From assembly GCA_019359715.1 (NCBI GenBank), contig JAHHGS010000011.1:86051-150050 (forward strand): 64,000 bases of DNA. The letters run 5' to 3'. Below, one piece after another: positions 16,987 to 25,181 of the stretch. A program made the translations under genes and the position numbers. Source of the stretch: Aphanocapsa sp. GSE-SYN-MK-11-07L (lineage in GTDB: Bacteria; Cyanobacteriota; Cyanobacteriia; Thermosynechococcales; Thermosynechococcaceae). How positions within the stretch are numbered: position 1 is the stretch's first letter; every line of letters starts with the position of its first letter. The notes under the pieces were generated by a model. The model was not told where the DNA came from and searched no databases. It was given only the letters and a program-made list of their open reading frames with translations.

Positions 16987-17620
16987 AATCTTGAATGCAA
17001 ACCTCGGCTCCGACCGCTGCCAGTTCTGTCGCAGTGTGGGTTGTCAAGACTCCCCAGCAAGTCATGCCCGCCCTGATCGCCGCTTCGACTCCGGCCACAG
17101 CATCTTCAAACACCAGGCATTGGGCAGGCTGGACGCCTAGCCGCTCAGCCACCAGCAAGTAAACCTGCGGATCGGGCTTGCCCCGCTGGACATCGGTTTC
17201 GATCGCCCTCGCAGCAAAAAACCGCCCTAGTTCTTGGTGAGACAAGATCAAATCAGTGTTTTCTTTACAGGCAGATGTGCCTAAGCCCAGCTTGAGTCCG
17301 GCCGCTTCAGCCGATCGCAGAAAATCAACCAGTCCCGGCAGCCAAACAATCTGATCGCGAATCAACTCTCGATAAATGGCTTCTTTTCCCCCGCCCCACT
17401 GTTTCACCTCAGCGGCTGTGACCGGGCGACCCAACACTTCTGCCAATAGCTCGCTGTTGCGCTTACCGCCCATCCGCGACAGGTCTTTAACCTGGGTGAC
17501 AGCCAAGGCTGGGGTTTGGGCAACATAAATATCCCAGGCTTTTAGGTGATAGGGCATGGTGTCGCAGAGCACCCCATCCATATCAAAAATGATCGCTTCC
17601 AGGGGCTGCATTTGTACCAT
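16955..17620 (-). CDS. HAD hydrolase, beta-phosphoglucomutase-like
   Basis: 221 residues. The HAD core shows FDMDGVLCD (nucleophile D13, acid/base D15), GTSACKEN (motif II), RGKPDPQVYLL (motif III Lys) and LVFEDAVAGVEAA (motif IV acids). The cap domain at 18-85 fits subclass I enzymes such as beta-phosphoglucomutase or sugar phosphatases. The substrate is unsettled. Overlaps the uppS end on the opposite strand. Confidence 0.88.
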   Translation of the reverse strand: MVQMQPLEAIIFDMDGVLCDTMPYHLKAWDIYVAQTPALAVTQVKDLSRMGGKRNSELLAEVLGRPVTAAEVKQWGGGKEAIYRELIRDQIVWLPGLVDFLRSAEAAGLKLGLGTSACKENTDLILSHQELGRFFAARAIETDVQRGKPDPQVYLLVAERLGVQPAQCLVFEDAVAGVEAAIRAGMTCWGVLTTHTATELAAVGAEVCIQDFTDPRLQALV

Positions 17621-17726
17621 TTTGCGTTTTCACTCACTGCTGATGTTGATCGTCACGAACGCCTCTGAACGACTGATATTATATGCTAAGTTTTATGAAG
17701 ATTTTACTTTAAGCCAATCCTGCACC

Positions 17727-18191
17727 ATGGAAATTCCTGCCGCCCTCAAGCCGATTTTGACCTTTTTTCATCCTGTAATGATGTGGATTCTGCTGGGCGT
17801 GTCGATTTATGCCCTTTATTTGGGCATTCAAATTCGCCGCACCCGTAAAGCCGAAGGGGACGCCAAGAAAGCTCTGATCCAAGGCAAGTTTAACCTCAAG
17901 CACCATCAAATTGGCTCGCTGCTGCTGGCATTGATGGTGATGGGGGCGATCGGCGGCATGGGCGTGACTTACCTCAACAACGGCAAGCTGTTTTTTGGCC
18001 CCCATCTGCTGGCTGGCTTGGGGATGACGGGCATGGTAGCCTTGTCGGCCGGTTTGTCGCCCTGGATGCAAAAAGGGCAAGACTGGGCTCGCTACAGCCA
18101 TATTGGGCTTAACTTGGGCATTGTTGGCTTGTTTGGCTGGCAGGCGGTGACGGGGATGCAAATTGTCTGGCGGATTTTGAACCCTAGTTAG
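17727..18191 (+). CDS. DUF4079 membrane protein
   Basis: 154 residues, MEIPAALKPILTFFHPVMMW..., with four membrane segments and conserved His residues (HP near 16, HH in KHHQIG, H in GPHLLAG, H in RYSHIGLN). This matches DUF4079, a cyanobacteria/plastid family that resembles di-heme membrane cytochromes such as cytochrome b561; heme binding is inferred from the His pattern. ATG 17727 begins at the conserved domain; a longer frame from 17556 crosses the promoter and was not used. Confidence 0.8.
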   Translation: MEIPAALKPILTFFHPVMMWILLGVSIYALYLGIQIRRTRKAEGDAKKALIQGKFNLKHHQIGSLLLALMVMGAIGGMGVTYLNNGKLFFGPHLLAGLGMTGMVALSAGLSPWMQKGQDWARYSHIGLNLGIVGLFGWQAVTGMQIVWRILNPS

Positions 18192-18204
18192 GCTTGACGA
18201 AAAA

Positions 18205-18244
18205 AGCAGAAGGTAGAGGGTCAAGACCAGCGATTCCTTCTGCT
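18205..18244 (+). terminator. weak terminator-like hairpin before serA
   Basis: AGCAGAAGG (18205-18213) pairs with CCTTCTGCT (18236-18244) around a 22-base loop, 13 bp after the DUF4079 stop. There is an A-run before it but no T-run after, so it may act mainly on the opposite strand or be a short cyanobacterial repeat. The serA promoter would follow. Confidence 0.35.
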
Positions 18245-18317
18245 CCCTGCCATTTATCTTCTGCCTTCCATAGTAAAATGACGTTCTGGGTTTTTTGTAT
18301 ACCACCACTCGCACGTT

Positions 18318-19898
18318 ATGCCAAAGGTTCTTGTTTCCGATCCAATCGATCAGGCAGGTATTGATCTGCTGGCTCAAGTCGCTCAAGTTGATGTTCGCAC
18401 CGATCTTTCGCCCCAAGACTTGATTCAGGCGATCGCCGACTATGATGCCCTGATGATTCGCTCTGGGACACGAGTCACCTCAGAAGTGATTGAAGCCGCC
18501 ACCCAGCTCAAAATTATTGGCCGAGCCGGGGTCGGGGTTGATAACGTCGATGTGCCCGCAGCCACCCGGAAAGGCATTGTCGTGGTCAACTCGCCGGAAG
18601 GCAACACGATCGCCGCCGCTGAGCACACCTTAGCAATGATGTTTGCCCTCTCTCGGTTCATTCCCGATGCTAACCAGTCGATGAAGTCCGGCAAATGGGA
18701 TCGCAAGAGCTTTACGGGTGTGGAAATGTACAAGAAAACCCTCGGCATTATTGGCCTGGGTAAAATTGGTTCCCATGTCGCGACGGTGGCCAGAGCAATG
18801 GGGATGAAACTGCTCGCCTATGACCCCTTTTTGTCCCAAGAGCGAGCCGAGCAGATTGGCTGTCGGCTGGTTGAGCTAGACCTGCTGTTTTCGGAAGCCG
18901 ATTACATTACCCTGCATTTGCCCAAAACTCCGGAAACTTTTCACCTGATTAATGCCGACACCCTGGCCAAAATGAAGCCAACGGCCCGGATTGTTAACTG
19001 TGCCCGGGGCGGCATTATTGACGAGCAGGCGCTCGTGGAAGCGGTCAAGTCCGGGCAGATTGGCGGTGCCGCCCTGGATGTTTACGAGAATGAACCCCCT
19101 GGCGACTCGCCGCTGTATCAACTCGGCAAAGAAGCCGTCTTAACCCCCCACTTGGGCGCTTCGACTGAAGAAGCTCAAACCAATGTGGCGGTTGATGTGG
19201 CTGAGCAAATTCGCGATGTCCTGCTGGGGCTGCCGGCCCGATCGGCGGTCAATATCCCCGGTTTGCGCCCCGATGTGCTCGAAAAACTCAAGCCCTACAT
19301 GCAGTTGGCAGAAACCTTGGGCAACTTGGTCGGGCAACTGGCCGGCGGTCGGATTGAATCTCTGGAAGTTCGCTTGCAGGGCGAACTAGCCACCAACGAC
19401 AGTCAGCCAATTGTAGTCGCGGCTCTGAAAGGCTTGCTGGCTCCGGCCCTGCGCGAACGGGTTAACTACGTGAATGCGGGGTTAGAAGCCAAAGAGCGCG
19501 GGATTCGGGTGATTGAAACCCGCGATGCTTCAGTTAGAGATTATTCTGGTTCGATCGCTCTGTCTGCCAAAGGCCCACTGGAAACTCGCTCGGTGGCGGG
19601 GGCATTGCTAAGTGAAAATGAACTGCGAATCACCGAGATTGACGACTTCCCAATCAACGTCGCTCCGACCCGGCACATGCTGCTGACGGTGCACCGAGAC
19701 ATGCCGGGAATTATCGGTAAAATTGGCTCGTTGCTGGGTAGCTTCAATGTCAACATTGCCAGTATGCAGGTTGGACGCAAAATGGTGCGCGGCAATGCGG
19801 TCATGGTGATTAGCCTTGATGATTTGCTACCCGAAGGACTCCTGACCGAAATTATCAAAGTTTCTGGAATTCGCGATGCTTATATCGTCAACTTGTAG
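18318..19898 (+). CDS. serA: D-3-phosphoglycerate dehydrogenase
   Basis: 526 residues, the standard long form. It oxidises 3-phosphoglycerate to 3-phosphohydroxypyruvate, the first step of serine synthesis. Domains: substrate-binding/NAD-binding 2-hydroxyacid dehydrogenase (1-315) with GLGKIGSHVA (nucleotide loop), NCARGGIIDE (catalytic Arg), DVYENEPP (Glu) and TPHLGAST (His); then the ASB intervening domain (about 320-450) and a C-terminal ACT domain (about 452-526; MPGIIGKIGSLLG) for serine feedback. Confidence 0.97.
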   Translation: MPKVLVSDPIDQAGIDLLAQVAQVDVRTDLSPQDLIQAIADYDALMIRSGTRVTSEVIEAATQLKIIGRAGVGVDNVDVPAATRKGIVVVNSPEGNTIAAAEHTLAMMFALSRFIPDANQSMKSGKWDRKSFTGVEMYKKTLGIIGLGKIGSHVATVARAMGMKLLAYDPFLSQERAEQIGCRLVELDLLFSEADYITLHLPKTPETFHLINADTLAKMKPTARIVNCARGGIIDEQALVEAVKSGQIGGAALDVYENEPPGDSPLYQLGKEAVLTPHLGASTEEAQTNVAVDVAEQIRDVLLGLPARSAVNIPGLRPDVLEKLKPYMQLAETLGNLVGQLAGGRIESLEVRLQGELATNDSQPIVVAALKGLLAPALRERVNYVNAGLEAKERGIRVIETRDASVRDYSGSIALSAKGPLETRSVAGALLSENELRITEIDDFPINVAPTRHMLLTVHRDMPGIIGKIGSLLGSFNVNIASMQVGRKMVRGNAVMVISLDDLLPEGLLTEIIKVSGIRDAYIVNL

Positions 19899-19967
19899 AC
19901 AAATCCACAGACATAAGAGTTAACTCCTAAGAAACACACTCCGCGGTGCAGTTGCACGTTCATTTGT

Positions 19968-20035
19968 GTGACCTTGCCCCGAAAAAGTGGACAATTCCCA
20001 AGCGTTACCTGTCCACTTTTTTGGGGCAAGGTCAC
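19968..20035. terminator. 26 bp near-perfect inverted repeat, likely bidirectional terminator
   Basis: Arms 19968-19993 and 20010-20035 match at 25 of 26 positions, the odd pair being G-T; loop 16 bases. The inner stem carries A5/T6. It lies 69 bp after serA and overlaps the stop codon (20034-20032) of the small gene ending the convergent RelE operon, so it may end both transcripts. The length and near-perfection are also compatible with a small mobile inverted-repeat element. Confidence 0.65.
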
Positions 20036-20169
20036 AATCCCCACTCCTCTAATAGCTCGTCAACGGTCACAAACTCACCCTTCGCTTCAGCGATCGCTTG
20101 GCGTAATAAAGCTGAATCAATCGCATCTTCAGTCAATTCAGGTTCTTGAGAGCATCTTTCATGAGTCAT
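20032..20169 (-). CDS. 45-aa third gene of the RelE-like operon
   Basis: The ATG (20169-20167) lies inside the last codons of the RelE-like gene, overlapping it by 11 bp, so translation is coupled. The product starts MTHERCSQEPELTED and ends AKGEFVTVDELLEEWGL. The C-terminal half (LRQAIAEAKGEFVTVDELL) resembles the toxin-binding tail of RelB-like antitoxins, where an xAxAEA-G-xxxxEEVLxELG pattern is usual. It lacks a DNA-binding part. It might be a second, partial antitoxin or a remnant; no family assignment is certain. Confidence 0.5.
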   Translation of the reverse strand: MTHERCSQEPELTEDAIDSALLRQAIAEAKGEFVTVDELLEEWGL

Positions 20170-20425
20170 TTTTGTAGGCCTGCCTGCGGTGGTCAATTTT
20201 GAGGACAAGGACAGTTAATTTCTTATCCTCAATCTGATACAAAATTCTGTAACTGCCCGTTCTCACTCTCCACACATTATCAGCCCCCTTTAGCTTGATC
20301 GCGCCGGAGGGACGGGGTTCACTCGCTAATCCTTGAAGGACTGGAACAATTTGTTGTTTGATTTGCGGGGGCAGTTTCTTGAGCTGCCGCTCGGCTGCTG
20401 GAGCAAGAAAAACAGAATACGCCAC
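20159..20425 (-). CDS. RelE/ParE-type toxin
   Basis: 88 residues: MAYSVFLAPAAERQLKKLP (first strand and helix), then WRVRTGSYRILYQIEDKKL and VLKIDHRRQAYKN. This is the RelE family pattern, ribosome-dependent mRNA endonucleases with a basic C-terminal cluster (R-x10-R, HRR...Y). It lies 7 bp downstream of the antitoxin candidate and overlaps the 45-residue gene. Toxin function is inferred from family and context. Confidence 0.85.
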   Translation of the reverse strand: MAYSVFLAPAAERQLKKLPPQIKQQIVPVLQGLASEPRPSGAIKLKGADNVWRVRTGSYRILYQIEDKKLTVLVLKIDHRRQAYKNDS

Positions 20426-20432
20426 GCTTAGC

Positions 20433-20780
20433 TCATGCCGCGATCGCCATTTCCGTCAAAACTTGCTCCAAAGGCTTAACGCCCTTTTCCTGAGCCTCGG
20501 CGATCGCAGCATGAGCTTCAGCCAGGTCTAACGCATCTTGAAAGACTTCAAGCGCCCTAACTTCTACCACAGCCAAATTGCCTCGGCCGATCTGATCGAG
20601 CATTTCCGAGGTGGAATAGCCAAGATCTTTTGCCGTTTCTTGAACGCCTGCCCACCCTTCGTCAGATAAAGCTACTCCATGCCGCTTCTTGGGGGTGTCG
20701 TGCATGGGAGTTCGACCTGGTGATTGGCCTGGAATCAGATTCTTGAGGCTATTCGGATTGATACTCCGTTTTTTAGGCAT
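20433..20780 (-). CDS. putative antitoxin: cyanobacterial N-terminal domain plus RelB-like tail
   Basis: 115 residues. The N-terminal part (KKRSINPNSLKNL, then KKRHGVALSDEGWAGVQETA and MLDQIGRGNLAVV) is a pattern I know from many small cyanobacterial proteins, probably DNA-binding (KKR plus helix-turn-helix-like region). The C-terminal part (DALDLAEAHAAIAEAQEKGVK...LTEM) resembles the toxin-binding end of RelB antitoxins (DxxxAxxAIxEAxxxG). It immediately precedes the RelE gene by 7 bp, as expected for an antitoxin. The AT-rich 100 bp upstream would be its promoter. Confidence 0.65.
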   Translation of the reverse strand: MPKKRSINPNSLKNLIPGQSPGRTPMHDTPKKRHGVALSDEGWAGVQETAKDLGYSTSEMLDQIGRGNLAVVEVRALEVFQDALDLAEAHAAIAEAQEKGVKPLEQVLTEMAIAA

Positions 20781-20889
20781 TATCCCTAAGATTTTTAGAG
20801 AGCATATCTATTAAATATCATAAGTTTTTGGATTTTTGTTCTATTTTGATATTAGCAATCTAAATATTTATGACTTAATATAGATGTTA

Positions 20890-21390
20890 TCATCGAAATA
20901 CACGGGTGACAGCGACCTCCCCCAACGGCTGGCCAAACTGCTGAAGCCGCAGCCGCCGGGGAGACCCCGATAGTCCAGCAAGACTGAAAACTTTGACATT
21001 CTCTCCCCAAGCTTTGATTCCGGTATGCCCTACCGTATGGAGTCCTTTTTTCAGGATATTGATGGCAGCATTATGATCCCGATCTTGCACATGCCCACAA
21101 TGCGGACAGATATGCGTTCGAGTCGAGAGCGTTTTCTTGACTGTTTCACCGCAGCTAGAGCAGGTTTGGCTGGTGTATTGGGGGGCAACAGCGACCGTCG
21201 CAACTCCAAACACTTTCCCAAAATACTCAACCCAACGGCGAAACTCTCCCCACGCGTCATCACTCATCGACTTAGCCAAGTGATGATTCTTGACCATGTT
21301 GCGGATCTGCAAGTCTTCCAATCTACATCCAGGACAAACTGAGCGGAGTACCCATCCGAACGGCGCACGACTCGCACCCGATTGATTTTA
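20890..21390 (-). pseudogene. internally deleted TnpB (IS200/IS605-family) remnant
   Basis: An open frame of 143 residues ends at 20890 and starts near 21321 with EDLQIRNMVKNHHLAK, then the zinc ribbon (CSSCG ... CPHCGHVQDRDHNAAINIL) with the last RuvC Asp in DRDHNAA. Just upstream, in another frame (21389-21325), comes KINRVRVVRRSDGYSAQF, which belongs to an earlier TnpB segment. About 100 residues carrying the first RuvC acidic residue are missing between them and the frame shifts. It cannot be an active RNA-guided nuclease. No TnpA lies nearby. Confidence 0.75.
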
Positions 21391-21480
21391 TAAAAGTTTG
21401 ACAGCACTTGAAACGGCAAAAAGCGGGGGAAGATTCCGCCGCTTTATTGCCTGTGCTAACTCGTTTTTCTGTTGCTGAGC

Positions 21481-21508
21481 GTTCGACTGAGCGCTCACGC
21501 CGAAGTCT
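21481..21508 (+). repeat. 28 bp dispersed palindromic repeat, copy 1
   Basis: Identical over 28 bases to 29746-29773, same strand. It contains the perfect palindrome TGAGCGCTCA flanked by TTCG and CGAA, so it can fold as an imperfect hairpin. Both copies are intergenic. It is probably a small interspersed repeat family of this genome. Confidence 0.7.
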
Positions 21509-21573
21509 TGTCGAAGCATCCCACCCTTAAAAAAAGGTGGGCTTTCAAACTGCGACATCCCCTGTAACAACAG

Positions 21574-21620
21574 AGATAATGTTTACGAACCTCGCAGAGC
21601 AAGGTTCGTAAACATTATCT
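21574..21620. terminator. perfect 19 bp hairpin terminator after the Dyp peroxidase
   Basis: Arms 21574-21592 and 21602-21620 are perfectly complementary with a 9-base loop. It lies 43 bp downstream of the peroxidase stop (minus strand) and upstream of the TnpB remnant. The outer stem is AT-rich (AGATAATG). Likely a terminator working on either strand. Confidence 0.65.
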
Positions 21621-21662
21621 AGCCCAGCTACTGTGGCTAGCAACGGTGATTCAAATCTAATC

Positions 21663-23075
21663 TTAGAGGCTCTTTAAGAAGCTAATGCAGGGCGAAAAGA
21701 AATATTCGCCGCCCTTCATGGTTACAAAGCCATGAAAGTCGATCGGCTTTTTGGTAGTGCTCCCCCAGTCAACTGGCTGCTGTTGTGGCGTTAATGAGCC
21801 TGCTCCTTGACCAATCACTGGGTCAATGCCCGTGGAAGGCTGAACAAAATTGGGATTATTGGCCCAACTGACTTGGGTAAACTCAAACTGGTTTTCAAAG
21901 TTGCTTTGATAGGCCATAAATAGCAAGCCGACTCCACCGACGGGTTTGTCCTTCAGCTCAATAATTTTGCCTTCAGCATCGATTTCGGCGTTGCGGGTGC
22001 CATAGGTGATACCGCGACGGGCCATAATGTGCGATCGCTCCTGCTCTAAGGTTGCTCCCAAGGCTGTACTATCACCGCGGGGGTTCGTCTTCCGAATGTG
22101 GCCATGAAACGGACATTTGTTGCCACCTGAGTCATTTCTAAAGTCAAAATTATTGCGGACTGGCTTGATTAGGCCATCTTCCCGCTGCAATACAACCGGG
22201 GTGCCATCTTCAAATCGACCGACAATCATTGCTCCTGCCAATTCTTCGTCGTCTCCTTTGAGACCGAGTTGCTCGGCAATTTCTTCTTCTCGGTCTTTGA
22301 ACCCTTTGACATTTTGTTCCAGCTTGCGAAAGACAAAGTAACTGCCAAAGCTCAAGTCGGCTGAGGCTCCCCCAGGACAAGATACTAATACCTGTTTGAG
22401 TGGAAAGGTTGGATCCCAAATATCAATCCCATCCTTTTCGGTTTTCTCGCGCTCAATATCTTCTTGCAGCATCAACGGCTGGCTGCGACCATCGACATAG
22501 CCAAAATGTTCAATTCCATCCCCGTTAATATTCCGCATGGCCAGACCATACTCAGTCCCAATAATTCTGACCGAAGCAGGCTTTTGCTGTTGAATTTTGG
22601 TATGCACTTCCCTAACCTGGGCTTCATTGGCGCCGCCCACTAGAATCATGCCGTGAATTTCATCTTGGAAACCGGGATCCCAATCGTCTATTTCAGGATC
22701 ACTTAAAATATCTTTTCGCTGCTTTAAGCCACTCCGAAATGCAGGATCAGCGGGGACTTTATCATCTGCAATCCCTAAAGCTTTGTAGCCTGCGGCAGAC
22801 AGAACCACACTCACAAAAACACCTGCATCTTGACGACTCATTCTGTAGGCTTTCGCATCCAGAAGCTGCTGATAAGCTGACTTGACACTTTGAGCCAGAA
22901 CTCGCAGAAACCCTCTTCCTTCCTGAGGTTTTTGAGCATCAAGCGTAAAGAAAAGATTTTGGGTATAGTTGCGTCCGTGACCTTTTAAGATATTGCCTTG
23001 TAAGTCTTTTAGCATGGCAATTTCATCAGAATTTGCATGTTCCCAAGCTAGGGGAGCATTAAGATTAATCGGCAT
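21663..23075 (-). CDS. Dyp-type heme peroxidase
   Basis: 470 residues. The family signature GYVDG (192-196) supplies the distal Asp195; the proximal heme ligand is H326 in HGHIRKTNPR, and the distal Arg is in RRGITYG (about 353-359). C-terminal strands follow (GLLFMAYQSNFENQFE). Its length fits the larger peroxidases of the V/P types known from Anabaena, which oxidise dyes and phenolics with hydrogen peroxide. No signal peptide and no encapsulin gene nearby. A hairpin terminator follows it; the 367 bp upstream holds its promoter. Confidence 0.92.
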   Translation of the reverse strand: MPINLNAPLAWEHANSDEIAMLKDLQGNILKGHGRNYTQNLFFTLDAQKPQEGRGFLRVLAQSVKSAYQQLLDAKAYRMSRQDAGVFVSVVLSAAGYKALGIADDKVPADPAFRSGLKQRKDILSDPEIDDWDPGFQDEIHGMILVGGANEAQVREVHTKIQQQKPASVRIIGTEYGLAMRNINGDGIEHFGYVDGRSQPLMLQEDIEREKTEKDGIDIWDPTFPLKQVLVSCPGGASADLSFGSYFVFRKLEQNVKGFKDREEEIAEQLGLKGDDEELAGAMIVGRFEDGTPVVLQREDGLIKPVRNNFDFRNDSGGNKCPFHGHIRKTNPRGDSTALGATLEQERSHIMARRGITYGTRNAEIDAEGKIIELKDKPVGGVGLLFMAYQSNFENQFEFTQVSWANNPNFVQPSTGIDPVIGQGAGSLTPQQQPVDWGSTTKKPIDFHGFVTMKGGEYFFSPCISFLKSL

Positions 23076-23442
23076 ATATTTTCTCTCTCAAAGAATCTAT
23101 AATGGGACAGATGGAGCTTATTTGCTACGATAAAATGAAACAGCTCTTATCCTAGATATAGTCAGGAACAGGGAGCTAATTTATAGAGTTTAAAGGCTTG
23201 TTTCTAACCACAGGTTGATCAAAAATAAGCTCTAAATCAAACACTACTGTAATTACTTAGACAGTGTAAATACATTCAGCAATATACTTATCATTCTGTA
23301 ATCCTAAATATTTTTCAGGCGCTTAGACTTAACAAGCATTGACCTAGCTAGTGAAGACTTAATACTTATTACATGCAATTTTTAAGCTGTATAAAACAGC
23401 AGAAGGGTAATTTTGAGCTTAAAATTAGCTGCTGATTTTCTG
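23076..23442. other. 367 bp divergent intergenic region
   Basis: Between the peroxidase (minus) and the GNAT gene (plus). AT-rich, no ORF with a ribosome binding site, no long inverted repeat. It must hold both promoters; I cannot place -10 elements with confidence. Confidence 0.45.
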
Positions 23443-23940
23443 ATGGAGATAGAAATACGGCTGTTTCAGAGACAGGATAGCGATCGGATCGCGCAACTCT
23501 TTCATCAAACTGTGCGTGAAGTGAACATACACGATTACTCAACCGCCCAGGTGCAAGCTTGGGCACCGGACGACCTCTACTTTAGAAATTGGGCAGAAGT
23601 TTGCTCACAGCGATTTACGTATGTTGCTGAGCAAGCAGGTATGATTGTAGGCTTTGGCGAACTAGAGTTTGATGGGCATATTGACTGCTTTTACTGCCAC
23701 AAGAACTATCAGAATCGCGGGGTCGGGCGCAAAATCTATCAAGCAATTGAGCGGAAAGGATTAGAATTTGGGCTAGACCGTTTGTTTGTCGAGGCCAGCG
23801 TGACTGCAAAGCCATTTTTTGCCCGGATGGGATTTTTAATGATCAGGGAGCAGCAGGTGAGCTGTCGGGGAGAAATTTTTACGAATTATGCCATGACGAA
23901 ACAACTCAGCAATTCCACGATCGCAGACCATCGCCCGTGA
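23443..23940 (+). CDS. GNAT N-acetyltransferase
   Basis: 165 residues from ATG 23443 (MEIEIRLFQRQDSDRIAQLF); a TTG at 23413 would add ten residues. The acetyl-CoA site is YQNRGVGRKIY, preceded by a DGHIDCFYCHKN strand and followed by VEASVTAKPFFARMGF, the usual order for small GNATs. The substrate is unknown. Its TGA overlaps the start of the ROK kinase by 4 bp (GTGA), so the two are translationally coupled. Confidence 0.88.
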   Translation: MEIEIRLFQRQDSDRIAQLFHQTVREVNIHDYSTAQVQAWAPDDLYFRNWAEVCSQRFTYVAEQAGMIVGFGELEFDGHIDCFYCHKNYQNRGVGRKIYQAIERKGLEFGLDRLFVEASVTAKPFFARMGFLMIREQQVSCRGEIFTNYAMTKQLSNSTIADHRP

Positions 23941-24827
23941 TTGAGCAAGTGATTGGCGTAGATTTAGGTGGCACGGCCATCAAGCTAGGCTGCTTTAATC
24001 GAGCCGGAGATTGCCTGCGATCGCTGAGCGTCCCCACACCTCAGCCTTCAACGCCAGTCGCTGTCATGGTGGCGATCGCCCAAGCCATTCAGCAGCTTGA
24101 CCCTGAACAGCAGGCGCTCGCAATCTGTGTCGGCAGTCCTGGCCCGGCCGATGCTGCCGGACGGGTAGCCCGAATTGCGATTAATCTGGTCGGCTGGCAG
24201 GAAGTTCCCTTAGCCGACACCCTAGAAGCCCTGACCGGCCGCCCAACTCTGGTCGCTAACGATGCCAATTGCGCTGGCGTGGGGGAAGCCTGGTTGGGGG
24301 CCGGGCGCTCCTTCCAGCACTTTATTTTGCTCACTTTGGGAACGGGCGTGGGGGGAGCAATCATTATGAATGGTCAACTGTTTGTCGGCCGGAGTGGAGC
24401 AGCAGGCGAATTAGGCCTGATCACCCTTGATCCGAAAGGGCACCCCTGTAACAGCGGCAATCAAGGTTCATTAGAGCAGCACCTTTGCATTCAGGCGATT
24501 CGGCGGCGAACAGGCTTAGAACCCGATCTGCTGGCTGCCAAAGCCCAAGCCGGCGATCCAGAGGCGATCGCTTTTTGGCAAACCTATGGGCAAGACTTAG
24601 CCGCTGGGCTAGCCAGCCTGATTTATGTTTTGACTCCAGAAGCCGTAGTAATTGGCGGCGGGATCTCGGCAGCGACTGAGCTGTTTTTCCCCGCCATGCA
24701 GGCAGAAGTGGAGCGACGAGTCTTACCTACTTCCAGAGAGGGCTTACAAATTCTCCAAGCTGAATTGGGCAACCAAGCCGGTATAGTCGGAGCCGCCAAA
24801 CTGGCCTGGCAGCTTCTAGACAGTTAA
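23937..24827 (+). CDS. ROK-family sugar kinase (glucokinase-like)
   Basis: 296 residues starting with GTG. The phosphate loop IGVDLGGTAIKLG, the catalytic Asp in NDANCAGVGEAW and the second phosphate loop LTLGTGVGGAI are intact. The ROK zinc signature (C-x-C-G-x2-G-C) is reduced to CNSGNQGSLEQ, keeping one Cys, a form seen in cyanobacterial ROK glucokinases. Likely ATP- or polyphosphate-dependent phosphorylation of glucose. The 4 bp overlap with the acetyltransferase marks an operon. It ends 21 bp from the convergent MazF gene. Confidence 0.88.
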   Translation: MIEQVIGVDLGGTAIKLGCFNRAGDCLRSLSVPTPQPSTPVAVMVAIAQAIQQLDPEQQALAICVGSPGPADAAGRVARIAINLVGWQEVPLADTLEALTGRPTLVANDANCAGVGEAWLGAGRSFQHFILLTLGTGVGGAIIMNGQLFVGRSGAAGELGLITLDPKGHPCNSGNQGSLEQHLCIQAIRRRTGLEPDLLAAKAQAGDPEAIAFWQTYGQDLAAGLASLIYVLTPEAVVIGGGISAATELFFPAMQAEVERRVLPTSREGLQILQAELGNQAGIVGAAKLAWQLLDS

Positions 24828-24848
24828 TAGGAGTATTGGAATTAAGAT

Positions 24849-25181
24849 TCACTGTTGCAAGATCTCAATTATTTTTGTGATAACCTCATTTATCTTGTCT
24901 GTAGTCAAATTTCCTACTTTGTAAGCGATAATTTGTTCATTTGCAGTGAACAATCGGTTGGATTTGACATAGCTATTTCTATTGAGACTTCCAGTTTCAA
25001 AATCATTATTTGAAATAGCAACTGCGTACTGATCATTTGTTGTCTGACTGGTAATCAGGCAAAGGATTAGATCATTGCGGGTGAGCGTCGCTACGACTAA
25101 AGCAGGTCGTCTTTTAGCATTCGTTAGATCAGAGAATGGGAAAGGAACAACAACGATATCCCCTTTTACAAATGTTGCCAT
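24849..25181 (-). CDS. MazF/PemK-type toxin
   Basis: 110 residues: KGDIVVVPFPFSDLTNAKRRPALVV is the classic MazF opening, with the catalytic Arg in KRRPALVV and Thr in LITSQTTN. Family members are sequence-specific mRNA endonucleases held silent by a partner. It overlaps the upstream 67-residue gene by 16 bp, the normal antitoxin-toxin order. Confidence 0.88.
   Translation of the reverse strand: MATFVKGDIVVVPFPFSDLTNAKRRPALVVATLTRNDLILCLITSQTTNDQYAVAISNNDFETGSLNRNSYVKSNRLFTANEQIIAYKVGNLTTDKINEVITKIIEILQQ

Noticed and set aside
17709..18416. 235-codon minus-strand frame across DUF4079 and the serA start.
   Set aside because: Runs through two well-supported genes and has low-complexity His/Gln-rich content typical of shadows.
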